A stretch of DNA of 64,000 nt, taken from NCBI GenBank assembly GCA_020425085.1, contig JAGQRW010000007.1, positions 919,753 to 983,752 of the forward strand, given 5' to 3'. The translations under genes were made by a program, and so were the position numbers. Of this stretch, positions 9,413-18,638 are shown in pieces (position 1 is the stretch's first letter; every line of letters starts with the position of its first letter). The stretch is from Paracoccaceae bacterium. GTDB taxonomy: Bacteria > Pseudomonadota > Alphaproteobacteria > Rhodobacterales > Rhodobacteraceae. The notes under the pieces are model-generated. The model saw only the letters and a program-made list of their open reading frames with translations. It searched no databases and had not been told where the DNA came from.

Positions 9413-10272
9413 GCCACACGGTTCAGGATACCATCCGCGCCGCAACCCGCGAACTGACCGCCGCCGGCATTGACAGCGCCACCATTGATGCCCGGCGGCT
9501 GGTGGCACATGCACTGGCGATCGCACCCGACCGCCTGTCGCTGGTGGCAGGGGACGCGATCATGCCCGCCGCCCTCGGCATTCTCGATGCCGCCATCGCG
9601 GCGCGGGTTGACCGCCAGCCGGTATCGCAGATCATCGGGCGGCGAATGTTCTGGGGGCGGGATTTCAAGGTGACGCCGGCGGTTCTGGATCCGCGCCCGG
9701 AAACCGAGGTGCTGATCGGCGCGGCACTGGCGCAGCCCTATTCGCGGTTGCTTGACCTTGGCACCGGCAGCGGTTGCATCCTCTTGACCCTGCTGGCGGA
9801 AAACCCCGGGGCCAGCGGCACCGGCACCGATATCAACGAGGATGCCCTGAAGATCGCCGGTGAAAACCGCGCTGCATTGCAACTAGAAGGCCGGGCGGAA
9901 CTCAGCCCTTCGGACTGGTTTCAGAACGTCACCGGGCGCTATGATCTGATCGTCAGCAACCCGCCCTATATCGCGCTTGGGGAAATGGCCACCCTGGCCC
10001 CTGAGGTACTGAAATGGGAACCGATGGCGGCACTGACACCGGGCGAAAGCGGGCTTGAAGCCTATGAGATCATCGCGGCGAATGTGGTGAATTTCCTTAA
10101 CCCCGGCGGGCGGGTGCTGTTGGAGGTCGGGCCAACCCAGGCACCAGCCGTGGCGGCATTATTTCGCGCTCGTGGCCTTGAAAACGATGTCATTCATAGT
10201 GATATGGATGGGCGTGACCGGGCGGTTGAAATCCGGCTGCCTCAGCGCGTTGATGCTTCAAAGCCGCGGTAA
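9409..10272 (+). CDS. prmC: Release factor glutamine methyltransferase PrmC (HemK)
   Basis: A 287-residue SAM-dependent methyltransferase that methylates the glutamine of the GGQ motif in release factors. The SAM-binding loop is [12 protein letters not shown]. The catalytic NPPY sits in [12 protein letters not shown], and the HemK N-terminal helical domain precedes it ([24 protein letters not shown] is the usual junction region). It overlaps prfA by 4 bases, the common arrangement. The end carries the expected RAVEIRL-type strand. Confidence 0.95.
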   Translation: MSHTVQDTIRAATRELTAAGIDSATIDARRLVAHALAIAPDRLSLVAGDAIMPAALGILDAAIAARVDRQPVSQIIGRRMFWGRDFKVTPAVLDPRPETEVLIGAALAQPYSRLLDLGTGSGCILLTLLAENPGASGTGTDINEDALKIAGENRAALQLEGRAELSPSDWFQNVTGRYDLIVSNPPYIALGEMATLAPEVLKWEPMAALTPGESGLEAYEIIAANVVNFLNPGGRVLLEVGPTQAPAVAALFRARGLENDVIHSDMDGRDRAVEIRLPQRVDASKPR

Positions 10273-10329
10273 ATTCTGGCAAAATTGCAAATATCCGGTA
10301 AAAAGACACCAAATATTCAGGTTTTGGGC

Positions 10330-10357
10330 TTGTCTTGCAAGTAATGCGCTGTATAGG
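10330..10357 (+). promoter_or_regulatory. Possible sigma70-type promoter upstream of the DUF4167 gene
   Basis: TTGTCT at 10330-10335 and TATAGG at 10352-10357 are separated by 16 bases in the AT-richer gap after prmC, about 140 bases before the downstream gene. Both hexamers match the -35/-10 consensus only partly, so this is a weak prediction. Confidence 0.3.
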
Positions 10358-10498
10358 GTTTTGATAGCGGATGATTGATGCCGACCGGTATCTCGCCCGC
10401 GAATTGCTCTCGAAATGAAAACTTGGGACACACCGGCACAGGCCGCCTTACAGGCAAAACTTTCCAGCGCGCCCCATTTTGGGCAGAAAACCGGACAT

Positions 10499-11074
10499 AT
10501 GAGATCTTCAAACAAATCGCGTTCCAGAAACAAGAACAACCAGAACCGCCGACCCAGTGGCAACATTGTCAACCGGGTGTTCGACAGTTCCGGCCCCGAA
10601 GGCAAGGTTCGCGGCACACCGCAACAGATCATCGAGAAATATCAGGCGCTTATGCGTGATGCGCAACTGTCTGGCGACCGCGTGGCGGCGGAAAATTTTC
10701 AGCAGCATGCCGAACATTACACCCGCCTGTTAAGCGAAGCGATGCGCGAACAGAACGAGCGCCGCGAACAGCAGGAAGCGCAACAATCCAGCCAACAGAA
10801 CCGGCGCGACGACAAGGACCGCAACAACGATCAGCAGGATCGCGACAGCGCGCCCAAACCGGCCTTTCAGCCGGTGGATATGCAAAACAGCGATCAGCCC
10901 GATGTCTTTGACGCCAACACCAGTGACGGCGACGATTCCGGGTTGGTGGAAACCCCCGAAAGCAAGGCCCCGCGCAAGAGAAAACCGCGCGCACCGGCAA
11001 AACCAAAGCTGGCCAAAGGCGATGCCGATCAGGCCGCAGATGCCAAGGCTGATACCGAAGCGGCGGCGGAATAA
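10499..11074 (+). CDS. DUF4167 domain protein (proline/glutamine- and charge-rich)
   Basis: A 191-residue protein. The N-terminal part is basic and asparagine-rich (SNKSRSRNKNNQNRR), followed by the conserved DUF4167 core (FDSSGPEGKVRGTPQQIIEK, then HAEHYTRLL), and a long low-complexity tail rich in Q, R, D, K and A. It is conserved next to prmC in alphaproteobacteria; its function is unknown and the composition suggests a nucleic-acid-binding or disordered protein. I start at 10499, where the conserved part begins; the frame is open to 10415. It is convergent with rsmA, with only 6 bases between the stops. Confidence 0.85.
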   Translation: MRSSNKSRSRNKNNQNRRPSGNIVNRVFDSSGPEGKVRGTPQQIIEKYQALMRDAQLSGDRVAAENFQQHAEHYTRLLSEAMREQNERREQQEAQQSSQQNRRDDKDRNNDQQDRDSAPKPAFQPVDMQNSDQPDVFDANTSDGDDSGLVETPESKAPRKRKPRAPAKPKLAKGDADQAADAKADTEAAAE

Positions 11075-11080
11075 TCCGGG

Positions 11081-11920
11081 CTATTTCGCCAGGGCGCGCG
11101 CCAGCGCACAAAACCCTTCGATCGAAACATTCTCGGCCCGCTCGGTTGGTGGTATTCCCGCCGTCATCAGCACCGACTCGATATCCGGCGCCAGCGTCTT
11201 CAGGCTGGATCTGAGCATCTTGCGGCGTTGGCCAAAGGCGGCGGCGACAACGCGGGTCAGGGTTGCCTCGTCGGCATCAAACAGCATCCGCTCGCGTGCC
11301 ACGACATGCACCACCGCCGAGGTTACCTTTGGCGGCGGTGTAAAGGCCTGCGGTGGAACCTCCATCACGATCCGCGCCTTGGCGCGCCATTGCGTCAGGA
11401 TCGACAGGCGACCATAGGCCTTGCTGCCGGGGATGGCGACGATGCGTTCGGCCACCTCTTTTTGAAACATCAGCGTCAGGCTGTCCCAGAACGGCGGCCA
11501 GTCTGCCGGGGTCAGCCAGCGTATCAGAAGTTCGGTGCCGATATTGTATGGCAGGTTCGCCACCACCTTGACCGGCGGCGTCAGATATGCCGCGACATCC
11601 AGCTTCAGCGCGTCCTGGTTGAGAACCTCAAGCCGCCCCGGATAATGCGCCGCGATCTCGCTCAGGGCCGCCAGACAGCGTTGATCCTTTTCCACCGCCA
11701 GCACCCGCCGCGCCCCTTCGGCCAGCAATGCGCGGGTCAGTCCGCCGGGGCCGGGGCCGATTTCCAGAACATCGCATGCGCGCAGATCCCCGGCCTGACG
11801 GGCGATCCTGGAGGTCAGGTTCAGGTCAAGCAGAAAATTCTGCCCCAGCGATTTCTTGGCGGCGATCTGGTGGCGCGCGATCACCTGACTTAGGGGGGGC
11901 AGGCTGTCAATCGCGCTCAT
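11081..11920 (-). CDS. rsmA: 16S rRNA dimethyladenosine transferase RsmA (KsgA)
   Basis: A 279-residue rRNA methyltransferase that dimethylates A1518 and A1519 of 16S rRNA. Motifs in order are the N-terminal [13 protein letters not shown], the SAM loop [16 protein letters not shown], and the catalytic [11 protein letters not shown]. The C-terminal helical domain includes [13 protein letters not shown]. Its start overlaps the pdxA stop by 4 bases, placing it last in the lptF-lptG-lptD-surA-pdxA-rsmA operon; surA-pdxA-rsmA is also the E. coli order. Confidence 0.96.
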   Translation of the reverse strand: MSAIDSLPPLSQVIARHQIAAKKSLGQNFLLDLNLTSRIARQAGDLRACDVLEIGPGPGGLTRALLAEGARRVLAVEKDQRCLAALSEIAAHYPGRLEVLNQDALKLDVAAYLTPPVKVVANLPYNIGTELLIRWLTPADWPPFWDSLTLMFQKEVAERIVAIPGSKAYGRLSILTQWRAKARIVMEVPPQAFTPPPKVTSAVVHVVARERMLFDADEATLTRVVAAAFGQRRKMLRSSLKTLAPDIESVLMTAGIPPTERAENVSIEGFCALARALAK

Positions 11921-12888
11921 CTATTGCGGCTTTCGGCCATTTTTGCCGCTTGGTTCAGTGCCGCAATCAGGCTGGAGGGGTTGGCCAGCCCCTTGCCGGC
12001 AATATCCAGCGCCGTGCCGTGATCGGGTGAGGTGCGGATGAACGGTAGCCCCAGCGTGATGTTGGTGCCGCCGTGAAAATCCAGCGTTTTCAGCGGGATC
12101 AGGGCCTGGTCGTGATACATGCAGATGGCCGCATCATATAGCGCCCGCGCCTCGGGGTGAAACATGGTATCCGCCGACATCGGGCCGAGAATGGTCAGCC
12201 CCTCGGCCCTGAGCTTGTCGATCAGGGGGGCGATCAGGTCAATTTCCTCGCGGCCCATGGCGCCGCCTTCGCCGGCATGCGGGTTCAGCCCGGCAACGGC
12301 AAGGCGGGGTTGATCAAGACCGAAATCCTGCCTCAACGCCCGATCGGTGATGCAGATGGTGGTTTGCAGCAGTTCCGGCGTCAGCGATTGCGGCACCTCG
12401 GCCAGCGGCATGTGGATGGTCACCGGCACCACCCGTAAACCCGGTGCCGCCAGCATCATCACCGATCGTTCAATGCCCGCCAATGCTGCCAGAAATTCGG
12501 TGTGGCCGGGATAGGCAAACCCGGCGCCTTGTTGCAGCGCCCGCTTGTTGATCGGGTTGGTGCAGATGGCCGCCGCCTGACCGGTCTGCACCAGCGCCAC
12601 GGCGCGTTTTATCACCGCGATCACCGCTGGCGCGTTGGCGGCATCGGGGCTGCCAAAGCGGTTGGCGGTGGCAAAATCATGGTGCAGCACCGGCAGGACT
12701 GACGCATCGACCTCTAACGCATCGACTGGGTTGGCGATTTCCTGAAACGCGCCAAGCCCGGCCAGATGCCCGCAATCGGCGATCAGAAAGAACGGCAGGC
12801 TGTCGCCAAGTGCCGCGCGCGCCCGAAACGCCAGTTCCAGACCAACCCCCGCCGGTTCACCCGAGGTAAGGGCGATCGGGCGGCTCAT
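11917..12888 (-). CDS. pdxA: 4-hydroxythreonine-4-phosphate dehydrogenase PdxA
   Basis: A 323-residue NAD-dependent, metal-requiring enzyme of the DXP-dependent pyridoxal 5'-phosphate pathway. Family blocks are [11 protein letters not shown] at the N-terminus, [23 protein letters not shown], and the C-terminal [16 protein letters not shown], then [16 protein letters not shown], with the metal-binding histidines. The frame is open further upstream, but the ATG at 12888 gives the family start and overlaps the surA stop in ATGA. Gene order with surA and rsmA supports the call. Confidence 0.95.
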   Translation of the reverse strand: MSRPIALTSGEPAGVGLELAFRARAALGDSLPFFLIADCGHLAGLGAFQEIANPVDALEVDASVLPVLHHDFATANRFGSPDAANAPAVIAVIKRAVALVQTGQAAAICTNPINKRALQQGAGFAYPGHTEFLAALAGIERSVMMLAAPGLRVVPVTIHMPLAEVPQSLTPELLQTTICITDRALRQDFGLDQPRLAVAGLNPHAGEGGAMGREEIDLIAPLIDKLRAEGLTILGPMSADTMFHPEARALYDAAICMYHDQALIPLKTLDFHGGTNITLGLPFIRTSPDHGTALDIAGKGLANPSSLIAALNQAAKMAESRNR

Positions 12889-14120
12889 TTCTCCAGGATG
12901 ATGGCGTCGCCCTTCAACTCCTGAAGGTAGCCCTCGCCAAAGGCTTCCATCCGTTGTGCAAACATTGCCTGCCGCACTTCTGCCCGGTTGCCTTCGGTGA
13001 TTTCGTTGGTGCGCCCGCAAAGCATCAGAAACTCTAAAAACTCGTTGTTTTCACCGCTGGTCAGAACGGTGGAAACCTCGTTGGCGTCAAGTTTCGCCAG
13101 TTCGCCGGCAATGCGTGCCGGAACCTTGCCGGTGGCGACGACCTGGCGCTGATAGTATTCCTCGGGATACGCGGTGGATTTGGCCAACAAATCGTTGCAG
13201 GTGTCGATTGATCCGGCAAGCTGGCTGGCGGTGGCCAGCGTTGCGGGGCTTCGCCCGCCCGGCAGCAGCAGCGTCGCATAGTCATAAGCCAGCGTGCGGG
13301 TGGCGGCGCTGCGATTGTCGCGGATGCCGCGGATATAAAAGATCGCATAGGCACCGGGCAGGGGGATCGGCGGCGTGATCCTGCCTGCCCCCATGGCCAA
13401 CAGCATGTTGCCGATCGTCTCCGGCAGCGCGCTTACCGGCGCCCAGTCAAGCTTGCCGCCACTTTCCCGGCTGGGGGCGGCCGAAAAGGTGATCGCCGCT
13501 TCCTCGAACTCGGTGGTGCCATGGATGGTTCGCGACAGCTCGCTTGCCAGATCCAGCGTTTCGGCCTTGGTGTCGGCATCATAAGGCAGCACGATCTCGC
13601 TCAGCAGCACCGAGGCCCCGAAACTGACGGTGCCAAGCGCCATTGCGGTGTCAAGCTCGGCCTCGGTAATGAAGGCCTTGTTCTGGTATTTCTGCTGGAT
13701 GACCTTGCGCCAGATCAGCCCGGACTTGACGAAATCAAGGTAGGTTTCGCGTTCGACCTTGTTCTCGGCAAGATAGTCGAAGAACTGCTTTGACGTCATG
13801 TTCACCCGTTTGGCGAATTCCTCGACCCCTGCCTGCACTTCCAGATCGGTCACTGTCAGGCCAAGGGCACGCCCGGCTTGTTGCCGCAGGCGGTCGTCGA
13901 TCAGATCCTCGCGGGCCTGGGTTCGCACATCACCGATGGTGCCAAGCGCCTCCAGCATCAGGGCGCGCTGTTCGATCTCGAAATACGTTACCCCCTGGCC
14001 GTTGATGGTCACCGCCGCCGAATACTGGCTTGCAGCGTTTGACAGCGCCGGCGTCAAGCTCAGCAACAGGGTAAAGATCAGGGTTGTCAGTTTTCTTGCC
14101 ATGCCATTCATCCCTGCCAT
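12885..14120 (-). CDS. surA: Periplasmic chaperone / peptidyl-prolyl isomerase SurA
   Basis: A 411-residue secreted protein with a signal peptide (hydrophobic stretch about residues 11-28, ending ALSNAAS). An N-terminal SurA chaperone domain (INGQGVTYFEIEQRA, then AREDLIDDRL) is followed by a parvulin-like region. SurA escorts outer-membrane barrel proteins such as LptD, whose gene lies 7 bases upstream in the same operon. The parvulin core is divergent, so isomerase activity is less certain than the chaperone role. Alternative starts at 14111 and 14102 would only shorten the signal peptide. Confidence 0.88.
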   Translation of the reverse strand: MAGMNGMARKLTTLIFTLLLSLTPALSNAASQYSAAVTINGQGVTYFEIEQRALMLEALGTIGDVRTQAREDLIDDRLRQQAGRALGLTVTDLEVQAGVEEFAKRVNMTSKQFFDYLAENKVERETYLDFVKSGLIWRKVIQQKYQNKAFITEAELDTAMALGTVSFGASVLLSEIVLPYDADTKAETLDLASELSRTIHGTTEFEEAAITFSAAPSRESGGKLDWAPVSALPETIGNMLLAMGAGRITPPIPLPGAYAIFYIRGIRDNRSAATRTLAYDYATLLLPGGRSPATLATASQLAGSIDTCNDLLAKSTAYPEEYYQRQVVATGKVPARIAGELAKLDANEVSTVLTSGENNEFLEFLMLCGRTNEITEGNRAEVRQAMFAQRMEAFGEGYLQELKGDAIILEK

Positions 14121-14127
14121 CGTTCTA

Positions 14128-16266
14128 TCAAATATTGCCGCATTTCCGGTTGACCTGTTGTTTCATGCCGCGGTTGCCAAACCCGTCCAGTGACACCTTG
14201 AGGCCGAAACTGGTGGACGGGCTGACATTAGAGGAGGACGCGAAGCGACGCGAGAGGGAAAGATCAACTTTTATGCAGTCGTTGCGATAAGTTAACAAAA
14301 GCCCGGCGGCACTGGCGGAACTGGTGATCAGATCATAGCGCCAGTTGACGCCAGTACGCCAGTTGTCGCTGACTTTCCAGCCCGCATCGGTCACCCATTC
14401 GGAATAGTCCGTCAACGGATTGCCCGCTGCATCCTTGATCAGCCACAGATAGCTTGAGGTGATGTCGAACCGCTTTGCCCGGTAGGCCAGCCAGGTTTCA
14501 TTCTTGATCAGCCCAGGGCCGCCACCGATCACCGATCGCTGCATCATGCGAAACCGCCCCGGCAGGCTGATCTGCCCGGCCAGGACCAGGCTTGACCAGG
14601 TTCCCGACAGGCCGGATGCCGCGATGAACTGGCCGGGATCGCTTAGCCTGACGACATTGCCGGCCAGAAGATCAAGCTGCCAGCCACTGTTTGCGCGGCG
14701 CATGTAGCTGACGCCGATATTGGCGCGCAGCCCGCGTTCCTGCCGGTCGATGCCGGTGAAATGATTGAGCGCGAACAGGTTTGACGCCTCGAATTCCACG
14801 ATGCGGCTGTCCTCGTCGGGAACAGCAGTGTTGCCCGGATCGGACCAGACCAGTTGAATGCGCGGCTCGATCACCTCCAGCGTACCGTCAAGCTGTCGCG
14901 ACAGCGGCAGTCGCCACTCGGCGGCCAGTGTCGGTGTCACCCGACCGACCGGTGCCGGATAGGTGGTATCCTGCTGGATTGCGTAATAATCGGCCCTCAA
15001 TTCTGCCGTGGTGGCATATACCGAGCCGCCCGCAGTCATCCATTGGCGCCGCCAGTCTGCGCCGGCCGACAACCTGATACCGTCGCGCCCGATGATGTTG
15101 GTACCCGAGTTGCGCTGATATCCATAGCCCTGAAGAAAAAATGCTGCCTCGCCGCCGGCCATTTCTGAACCCAGCCGCTGACGGAAATCGACCTCGGCCA
15201 GCAGATGCGGGATGGTGTCGCCCGACAGGGTCGAGGAAAGCGAGCGAAACCCCCTGAGGCTGGTCTCGAAAAGTTGCTGGCGGCGAAACCGGCTGAGGCC
15301 GATATTGCTTTCCAGCCGGATGGTATTGGAAATGCCGTGATCCAACAGATAGGTATCGTCCGAGGTAAGCTCCAGATGCAGGCCCGCCCGCATGCCGTTG
15401 TTCAGCAGCCAGTAACCGTCGGTAAAGGTATAGCCGCGAAGCTGGTTGTTGGCCCTCGCGTCGTGGCTGACGGCGCCGGTAAAATCGATTCCCGCCCTGG
15501 CAAAACGTTTGCGAAAATCAATGCCAAGCGTGGCCGAACCACTGGAATAAAGCCGGGGCGTCAGCGTCAGGTCGGCGTAATCGCCAAGCGTGATGAAATA
15601 GGGCGCGGCGATACCGGTGCCAAGTTTGTCGGAACTGGTCACCTCGGGCACCAGAAATCCGCTGGCCCGGCGGACGCTGGGGGCGGGCACCCTCAGGCGC
15701 GGCAGATAGGCGACCGGCAAGCGGCCAAGCCGCAGTTGCGCGCCTTCGAAATAAAGCCGCCTTGCCTTTTCATCATGTACAATTCGCCGCGCCCGGATCT
15801 GCCAGAGCGGCGTCGGGTTGGTCTCGCTTACCACGCAGGATGAGGCGGTGGCGGTATAAAGTTCGTTATATCGCCCGTCGCGCCGCCGGATTTCCACCGC
15901 CGCCAGTTGCAACTGCTTGTTCAGCACCATGCGGGCATTGGCCAGGATGCCATCCTGCATATCGCCGGAAAGATCGGCGAAATCGGCGATGATGGTGATC
16001 CTCTGGCCGTCCCTCAGGCGCAACGGACCGGTGGCGTGAATGCGGTTGGCGCGTGAATCATATCTGATCTCGGTGGCTTCGAGTATTGTTGTGCCGAAAA
16101 ATATCTGCACATTGCCGCTGGCGGTCAGAACCGGATAATAGCCATTATAGGTGATCTGATCGGCAATCAGGGCCGCCTTTGATCTGCCGCTTTCGGCCGC
16201 CATGCCGGGCAGGGCCATCAGCACCGCAACAACCGCAATCAACGCCAACCGCCACATGTCAGCCAT
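14128..16266 (-). CDS. lptD: LPS-assembly protein LptD
   Basis: A 712-residue outer-membrane barrel protein that, with LptE, inserts lipopolysaccharide into the outer leaflet. It has a signal peptide (about residues 1-23), an OstA/LptA-like jellyroll region (IADQITYNGYYPVLTASGNV, then IRYDSRANRIHATG), and a long beta-rich barrel (LptD C-terminal domain). Two cysteines, one near residue 142 (SSCVVSE) and one near the C-terminus (NDCIKVDLSL), could form the interdomain disulfide typical of LptD. Its start overlaps the lptG stop by 8 bases, tying it to lptF and lptG. Confidence 0.94.
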   Translation of the reverse strand: MADMWRLALIAVVAVLMALPGMAAESGRSKAALIADQITYNGYYPVLTASGNVQIFFGTTILEATEIRYDSRANRIHATGPLRLRDGQRITIIADFADLSGDMQDGILANARMVLNKQLQLAAVEIRRRDGRYNELYTATASSCVVSETNPTPLWQIRARRIVHDEKARRLYFEGAQLRLGRLPVAYLPRLRVPAPSVRRASGFLVPEVTSSDKLGTGIAAPYFITLGDYADLTLTPRLYSSGSATLGIDFRKRFARAGIDFTGAVSHDARANNQLRGYTFTDGYWLLNNGMRAGLHLELTSDDTYLLDHGISNTIRLESNIGLSRFRRQQLFETSLRGFRSLSSTLSGDTIPHLLAEVDFRQRLGSEMAGGEAAFFLQGYGYQRNSGTNIIGRDGIRLSAGADWRRQWMTAGGSVYATTAELRADYYAIQQDTTYPAPVGRVTPTLAAEWRLPLSRQLDGTLEVIEPRIQLVWSDPGNTAVPDEDSRIVEFEASNLFALNHFTGIDRQERGLRANIGVSYMRRANSGWQLDLLAGNVVRLSDPGQFIAASGLSGTWSSLVLAGQISLPGRFRMMQRSVIGGGPGLIKNETWLAYRAKRFDITSSYLWLIKDAAGNPLTDYSEWVTDAGWKVSDNWRTGVNWRYDLITSSASAAGLLLTYRNDCIKVDLSLSRRFASSSNVSPSTSFGLKVSLDGFGNRGMKQQVNRKCGNI

Positions 16267-17359
16267 CCTCCAGGTTGAGGATCATGCCGACCGCGAACAG
16301 GATCGCCGCCACCGGCGGCCCCCAGGCGGCGGCACTGACGGGAATGGCGCCATTGGCCCCGAGGATTTGTGCGAAATCTTGCAAGATATAGATGGTCAGC
16401 CCGATCAGGATGGTGATCAGCGCCATCAGCCCTGAGCGCCCGGCGCGGTGGTGGCGCATGGTAAATGCTGCCCCGACCAGCACCATCGCCGCCAGCAGCA
16501 CCGGCAGCGCCAGTTCCATCTGGAACGAGACCCGGTGGCGCATCGAGGAAAACCCCGACCGTTCCAGCCGGTCGATGAAATTTCGCATGTCCCAGATGGA
16601 AACCGTCGATGGATCGCCGAAACTTTCAAGGATCTGTCCGCTGGTAAGTTCGGACGGCAGCGTCATTTCGGAAAACGACCGCGCCGATTCATCGGGCACC
16701 AGCGTATCGTTGCCGATCTGCCATACCTTGCCGGGGCCAAGCTGCCAGGCGCCATCCTTCAGCTCGGCAAATTCGGTTTCGATGCGTCGGACCGATTTTG
16801 CGCTGTCGCTGAATTCAAAAAAGGTGACGCCCGACAGATGCGTGGCATCGAAATTGGCCCGTTCGGCGAAAATCACCGTCTGGCCGCTGTCGCTGCCCTG
16901 CCGCAGCCACAAGCCTTCGCGACTAAGCGAAAAGGCCGAGATGCCGCCGCTTTCATAGCGCCCGGTCTCGGTTTCAAACTGCCTGAGCGCCGCCGCCGCC
17001 ATCGGGTTGAACGCCATCACCGCCACCACCCCGATCAGCATGGCCATGCTGAGCGGTGCCATGACCGAACTCAGCGCCGATTGCCCGGCAGCGCGGGTCG
17101 CCACCATTTCGCTGTTGCGGCTGAGACCGCGGAACATCATCAGGCTGGCCAGAACCGCCACCATCGCCAGAAGCTGATAAACCCCGCTGGGGGCCTTCAG
17201 CAGTGCCAGACGCAGGGTATCGGCCAGGCCAATGTCACGATCACCGAAACGCCCGAACAGGGCGGTGGCGTCGGTCAGGACGGCAATGATAAAGAAACTT
17301 GCCAGAATGGCCAGGAACCGCCAAAGGAATTTGCGTGCGAAATAGAGGTAAAGCGTCAT
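16259..17359 (-). CDS. lptG: LPS export ABC transporter permease LptG
   Basis: A 366-residue inner-membrane protein of the YjgP/YjgQ family, half of the LptB2FG transporter that extracts LPS from the inner membrane. The N-terminus MTLYLYFARKFLWRFLAI is typical, with three N-terminal helices, a periplasmic beta-jellyroll domain at about 130-260, and three C-terminal helices. The ATG at 17359 overlaps the lptF stop in ATGA. The frame is open to 17479, but that part lies inside lptF and lacks family similarity. Confidence 0.94.
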   Translation of the reverse strand: MTLYLYFARKFLWRFLAILASFFIIAVLTDATALFGRFGDRDIGLADTLRLALLKAPSGVYQLLAMVAVLASLMMFRGLSRNSEMVATRAAGQSALSSVMAPLSMAMLIGVVAVMAFNPMAAAALRQFETETGRYESGGISAFSLSREGLWLRQGSDSGQTVIFAERANFDATHLSGVTFFEFSDSAKSVRRIETEFAELKDGAWQLGPGKVWQIGNDTLVPDESARSFSEMTLPSELTSGQILESFGDPSTVSIWDMRNFIDRLERSGFSSMRHRVSFQMELALPVLLAAMVLVGAAFTMRHHRAGRSGLMALITILIGLTIYILQDFAQILGANGAIPVSAAAWGPPVAAILFAVGMILNLEDG

Positions 17360-18492
17360 GCGACCACCGCCCCGCCCGGTCGGCTGCCGCGCCGCCGCAC
17401 CCGGTTGAAACCGCGCTGGCCAAGCATCAGCCAGACCGCAAGCAGCCCAAGAACATCCGGCACATAAATCAGCCACCACAATGCAATATTGCGCTGCATC
17501 ATGTCGCGCAGTGGTACCGACAGCGTGCTTAGCAGCACCACCAGTGCCACCGCCGCCAAAATCTGGCGCAACACCCCGAAACGGCTGAAACTGCCAAGTA
17601 GCAGCACCGCGAAACCGATCATCGGATAGACCAGCGATTGCAGCGGCTGTTCCAGTCGCTTGTGCGCCATCAGCTTGAATTCAGCTTTGGTTGCACCGGT
17701 CGCCCGCAACATTGCCTCGGTCGGGTAAAGCGCGGCCAGCGTCGAATATTCATGCACCCGCCTGACCATCCCTTCGTGCGCCCCGGTCAGGGTGGCGATG
17801 TCGAACACGAATTCGTCAAACTGGATCTTGGTCAGCAGCTGGTTTTCCTTGTCAAAGGTCTGGATCAGCCCGTCAAACATCACCAGCCGCGCATCATCGG
17901 CGCGCCGGAACAGGATCGCCTTGTCGGCTGTATAGGTGATATCGCGCCCCTGCGGGCGCTGGTCATGCAGAAAAATATCCTCAAGACTGCCGTCATCCAG
18001 CACGTCGCGCACGAAAAACGTCACGTTTTCCGAAGGGTGCAGAAATCTGCCGCCGACGATCAGCCTTGTCGCCATGTCCTGCGACAGTTCCTGCTGACGC
18101 TGTTCCAGTCGGATCTGGCTGGCCGGCACCAGATAATGGCTAAGCGCACCCGCCAGCATCGCCACCATGAGCCCGAACAGCGCGAATGGCCACAACAGCC
18201 GCATCGGGCTGACTCCGGCGGCCTGAATCACCACCATCTCGCTTTCCGAATGCAGCCGGTTGGCAACAAAGATAGCTGCGGCAAAGGAAACCACCGGCAG
18301 CACGATCGCCACCACCTGCGGCAGGAACAGGATCATGATTTCAAGGAAAACCCCGACCGATTGCCCGTCACCGATCAACTGATCAAACAGCCCGATGGCG
18401 CGACCGACCCAGTAAATACCGATCAGCGTCAGCGCGAATATCGCGAACGGCCCCATCAGCTGAGACAGGATATATCTGTCAAGCTTTGCCAC
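17356..18492 (-). CDS. lptF: LPS export ABC transporter permease LptF
   Basis: A 378-residue YjgP/YjgQ-family permease, partner of LptG in LptB2FG. It begins MAKLDRYILSQLMGPFAIF, has SESEMVVIQAAGVSPMRLLWP (the conserved loop after the second helix that faces LptB), a periplasmic domain at about 120-265, and three final helices. It is the first gene of the outer-membrane operon and is divergent from pepA across a 146-base intergenic region that must hold both promoters. Confidence 0.94.
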   Translation of the reverse strand: MAKLDRYILSQLMGPFAIFALTLIGIYWVGRAIGLFDQLIGDGQSVGVFLEIMILFLPQVVAIVLPVVSFAAAIFVANRLHSESEMVVIQAAGVSPMRLLWPFALFGLMVAMLAGALSHYLVPASQIRLEQRQQELSQDMATRLIVGGRFLHPSENVTFFVRDVLDDGSLEDIFLHDQRPQGRDITYTADKAILFRRADDARLVMFDGLIQTFDKENQLLTKIQFDEFVFDIATLTGAHEGMVRRVHEYSTLAALYPTEAMLRATGATKAEFKLMAHKRLEQPLQSLVYPMIGFAVLLLGSFSRFGVLRQILAAVALVVLLSTLSVPLRDMMQRNIALWWLIYVPDVLGLLAVWLMLGQRGFNRVRRRGSRPGGAVVA

Positions 18493-18638
18493 TCTTGCCC
18501 CCGAGGCTGCCTCTGTGCCCGCTTTTTCGCCAAATTAGACCAAAAAACGAATTAGCAATAGAGGTATCTGGATATTTCGCGCCAATCTCCTTAGGTATTT
18601 TCAACGACCCTCCTTTTTAGGCCCTGACAGGAAGCAGC